Part shown: in pieces, positions 6,988 to 8,064 of the stretch
Numbering within the stretch: position 1 is the first letter of the stretch
How the letters are laid out: each line of letters starts with the position of its first letter
DNA from: JBOGFI01 sp050743365
GTDB lineage: Bacteria > Actinomycetota > Acidimicrobiia > IMCC26256 > JACDBD01
NCBI GenBank assembly: GCA_050743365.1
Contig: JBOGFI010000154.1
Coordinates: 1 to 8,064 of the forward strand
DNA length: 8,064 bases
Direction of reading: 5' to 3'
Notes under the pieces: model-generated
The model's database searches: none
Told to the model about the DNA's origin: nothing
The model's input: only the letters and a program-made list of their open reading frames with translations
Program-made: the position numbers and the translations under genes

Positions 6988-7614
6988 TCAGAGGCGCCGC
7001 AGGACCGTGACCACCTTGCCGTAGAGCGTGACGTCGGCGGGGTCGAAGACGAGCTCGTCCATGTCGGGGTTCTCGGGCCGCAGCACGATCTTGCCCCGGC
7101 GGCGCACGAACGTCTTCACCGTGGCCTCCTCGCCCGGTATCCCGGCGACGACGGTGTCGCCGGGATCGGCGGTGTCCTGCTGGCGGGCGACGACGTAGTC
7201 GCCGTCGAGGATGCCGGCGTCGATCATCGAGTCACCCCGGACCCGCGCCATGAACAGGTTGCCGGCACCGGTGAAGTCCTCGGGGACGGGCAGGGTCTCC
7301 TCGATGTTCTCGGCCGCGAGCACACCGGTGCCGGCGGCGACGTCGCCCACCAGGGGGACGTGGCGGGCCGGGCGTCGCTCGACGGCGGCGCCGGACCCGG
7401 GCTCGAAGTGCATCTCGATGGCCCGGGGCTTGGTGGGGTCGCGGGTGAGGTAGCCCTTCTCCTGGAGGGCGGCGAGGTGGGCGTGCACGGTGGAGCTCGA
7501 CGAGAGGCCGACGGCCTCGCCGATCTCTCGGACGCTGGGGGGATAGCCGCGCTGGCGGACCTCGGCGTCGATGAACTCGAGGACCTGGCGCTGCCGGTCG
7601 GTCAGGTCGGTCAT
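6988..7614 (-). CDS. lexA: LexA, SOS-response repressor and self-cleaving protease
   Basis: LexA represses DNA-damage genes and cleaves itself when stimulated by the RecA filament. The protein is 208 residues. The N-terminal winged helix-turn-helix begins MTDLTDRQRQVLEFI and includes GYPPSVREIGEAVGLSSSSTVHAHL at about 23-47. The linker carries the Ala94-Gly95 scissile bond (GDVAAG). The S24 protease domain has Ser129 (GDSM) and Lys167 (ATVKTF) as the catalytic dyad, and the usual KIVLRPENP stretch. The frame is open further upstream, but ATG 7614 is chosen because AGGAGG sits 5 bases before it and the homology starts there. It is transcribed towards dapE and divergently from the membrane protein at 7838. 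Operators in its own promoter indicate autorepression. Confidence 0.97.
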   Translation of the reverse strand: MTDLTDRQRQVLEFIDAEVRQRGYPPSVREIGEAVGLSSSSTVHAHLAALQEKGYLTRDPTKPRAIEMHFEPGSGAAVERRPARHVPLVGDVAAGTGVLAAENIEETLPVPEDFTGAGNLFMARVRGDSMIDAGILDGDYVVARQQDTADPGDTVVAGIPGEEATVKTFVRRRGKIVLRPENPDMDELVFDPADVTLYGKVVTVLRRL

Positions 7615-7619
7615 CCCAT

Positions 7620-7625
7620 CCTCCT
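7620..7625 (-). promoter_or_regulatory. Shine-Dalgarno site of lexA
   Basis: On the minus strand this reads AGGAGG, 5 bases before ATG 7614. It fixes the lexA start and rules out the long upstream extension of the frame to 7953. Confidence 0.9.
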
Positions 7626-7654
7626 GGGCTTCTCCCGCTCTCACTGCGTCCCGC

Positions 7655-7683
7655 ACCATAACACGATCACACGTTCGGGGCAA
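7655..7683 (-). promoter_or_regulatory. lexA promoter
   Basis: Reading the minus strand, TTGCCC (7683-7678) and TATGGT (7660-7655) are separated by exactly 17 bases. They match the sigma70-type -35 and -10 elements at 4 of 6 positions each. Transcription would start near 7648, leaving a leader of about 30 bases that contains the AGGAGG site. A LexA operator fills most of the spacer (7665-7676) and a second touches the -35 box, so repressor and polymerase would compete directly. Confidence 0.7.
7665..7676. promoter_or_regulatory. LexA operator (SOS box) 1, in the lexA promoter spacer
   Basis: Plus-strand sequence GATCACACGTTC fits GAAC-N4-GTTC with one mismatch (T for A at the third base). 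It lies between the -35 and -10 of the lexA promoter. This placement supports function despite the mismatch. Confidence 0.6.
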
Positions 7684-7693
7684 ACATCTGTTC
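7682..7693. promoter_or_regulatory. LexA operator (SOS box) 2
   Basis: AAACATCTGTTC fits GAAC-N4-GTTC with one mismatch (A for G at the first base) and is followed by GA, as in the extended TCGAAC-N4-GTTCGA consensus. It overlaps the first bases of the lexA -35 element; its centre is 17 bases from that of box 1. Confidence 0.65.
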
Positions 7694-7703
7694 GAGCTGG
7701 GCC

Positions 7704-7733
7704 TTGACCTCGAACACCCGTTCGTGCTTGGAT
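7704..7733 (+). promoter_or_regulatory. Possible promoter for the divergent gene at 7838
   Basis: TTGACC (7704-7709) matches the -35 consensus at 5 of 6 positions. With an 18-base spacer, TTGGAT (7728-7733) is a weak -10 candidate. SOS box 3 fills the spacer, mirroring the lexA side. Transcription would start near 7740, giving a leader of nearly 100 bases. The -10 match is poor, so this is tentative. Confidence 0.35.
7712..7723. promoter_or_regulatory. LexA operator (SOS box) 3, perfect match
   Basis: GAACACCCGTTC is a perfect GAAC-N4-GTTC operator, flanked as TCGAAC...GTTCG like the extended actinobacterial SOS box. It lies just after the TTGACC element facing the gene at 7838, so it probably represses that gene. 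Confidence 0.88.
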
Positions 7734-7735
7734 AC

Positions 7736-7747
7736 GAACAGGCGTTC
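7736..7747. promoter_or_regulatory. LexA operator (SOS box) 4, perfect match
   Basis: GAACAGGCGTTC is a second perfect GAAC-N4-GTTC operator, with C before and G after extending the palindrome. Its centre is 24 bases from that of box 3. It would cover the expected transcription start of the divergent gene. Confidence 0.88.
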
Positions 7748-7837
7748 GGATGCCGCGGCCGACCGTAGCTGTCACACCCCCGTGATTGGCTGCGAGGAGC
7801 GGCGGACGGGGCGCTCGGGAGGAGAGTGGAGCAGCAG

Positions 7838-8064
7838 ATGACCACCGTCATGACCACGAGGAGACGGGGGCTCGCGTACGTACCGGAGCTCACGTGCCGG
7901 GTACCGAGCCCCCCGTCCGGCGCGTCCCCAGCGCGGCGGGTCTCCGCCGGCACCTACCGGCGCCGGCGAGTGGCCGCCGTCGTGCTCGGGCTGGCGATCG
8001 TGGTCGTGGCGGGGCAGGCGGGTGGCGCGCTCGGGGACTCACCCCTCGCGGTCCCCGAGCGCCG
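7838..8064 (+). CDS. Small membrane-anchored protein divergent from lexA (5' part), probable SOS-controlled cell-wall or division protein
   Basis: Only the first 75 residues are in the window and the frame is open at the right edge. The start MTTVMTTRRRGLAYV leads into a basic, Pro/Ser-rich cytoplasmic stretch. A YRRRRV motif follows (about 40-45), then one hydrophobic segment VAAVVLGLAIVVVAGQAGGAL (45-65), and then the beginning of an outside region. This is the layout of a type II membrane anchor. ATG 7838 is preceded by GTGGAG 6 bases upstream and GGAGGAG further back; GTG 7826 and ATG 7850 are possible alternatives. Genes in this position beside lexA are often small LysM-carrying, SOS-induced cell-division suppressors (YneA, DivS and Rv2719c/ChiZ are named examples in other bacteria). 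No LysM domain is visible here because the C-terminus is missing, so that role rests on position, topology and the operators upstream. Confidence 0.65.
   Translation, partial: MTTVMTTRRRGLAYVPELTCRVPSPPSGASPARRVSAGTYRRRRVAAVVLGLAIVVVAGQAGGALGDSPLAVPER

Noticed and set aside
7691..7714. Inverted repeat TTCGAG/CTCGAA with a 12-base loop as a terminator or attenuator
   Set aside because: The arms are the outer flanks of SOS boxes 2 and 3, which explains the symmetry. There is no T-run.
7615..7953. N-terminal extension of lexA by 113 residues
   Set aside because: It would run through the promoter, all four operators and the start of the divergent gene. The AGGAGG site and family homology both fix the start at 7614.
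1..8064. Mobile element, CRISPR array, tRNA or other novel defence-type system
   Set aside because: No direct-repeat array, transposase, integrase, tRNA-like cloverleaf or composition break was seen. The genes are contiguous conserved housekeeping genes.

Overview
This is a GC-rich window (about 70% G+C by eye) of ordinary chromosomal character, with housekeeping genes packed tightly, mostly overlapping by 1 to 4 bases. The gene set and order (miaB, miaA, dapF, hflX, then lexA beside a small membrane protein), the actinobacterial-type DapC and DapE, and operators of the GAAC-N4-GTTC type point to an actinomycete (phylum Actinomycetota). I lean towards a deep-branching class such as Acidimicrobiia, because the DapD is the E. 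coli-length type rather than the longer mycobacterial type. That class-level guess is inference.

Layout. Bases 2-3796, plus strand: the 3' part of miaB, then miaA, dapF and hflX, joined by GTGA, ATGA and TGATG overlaps, so probably one transcript. MiaA and MiaB carry out successive modifications of tRNA adenosine 37. Bases 3815-6926, plus strand: dapC, dapD and dapE, the succinylase-branch genes of meso-diaminopimelate and lysine synthesis. An 18-base gap before dapC holds a TANNNT box placed as expected for a leaderless transcript. Together with dapF, the window encodes four successive steps from tetrahydrodipicolinate to meso-diaminopimelate, the peptidoglycan cross-linking amino acid. dapA and dapB are not here.

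Bases 6927-6987 are a short convergent gap with no clear terminator. Bases 6988-7614, minus strand: lexA, the SOS repressor. Bases 7615-7837 form a divergent control region with two perfect and two one-mismatch copies of the LexA operator GAAC-N4-GTTC. One lies inside the spacer of a good lexA promoter and one inside the spacer of a possible promoter facing the other way. Bases 7838-8064, plus strand: the start of a small membrane-anchored protein cut by the window edge, probably the SOS-induced cell-division or cell-wall protein often found beside lexA.

There is no mobile element, CRISPR array or RNA gene that I can see. The most interesting points are two apparent active-site replacements in neighbouring DAP enzymes: DapF has Ser76 where the family has its first catalytic Cys, and DapD appears to have Met183 where E. 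coli has Glu189. The next are the four-operator lexA control region and the candidate leaderless dapCDE promoter.
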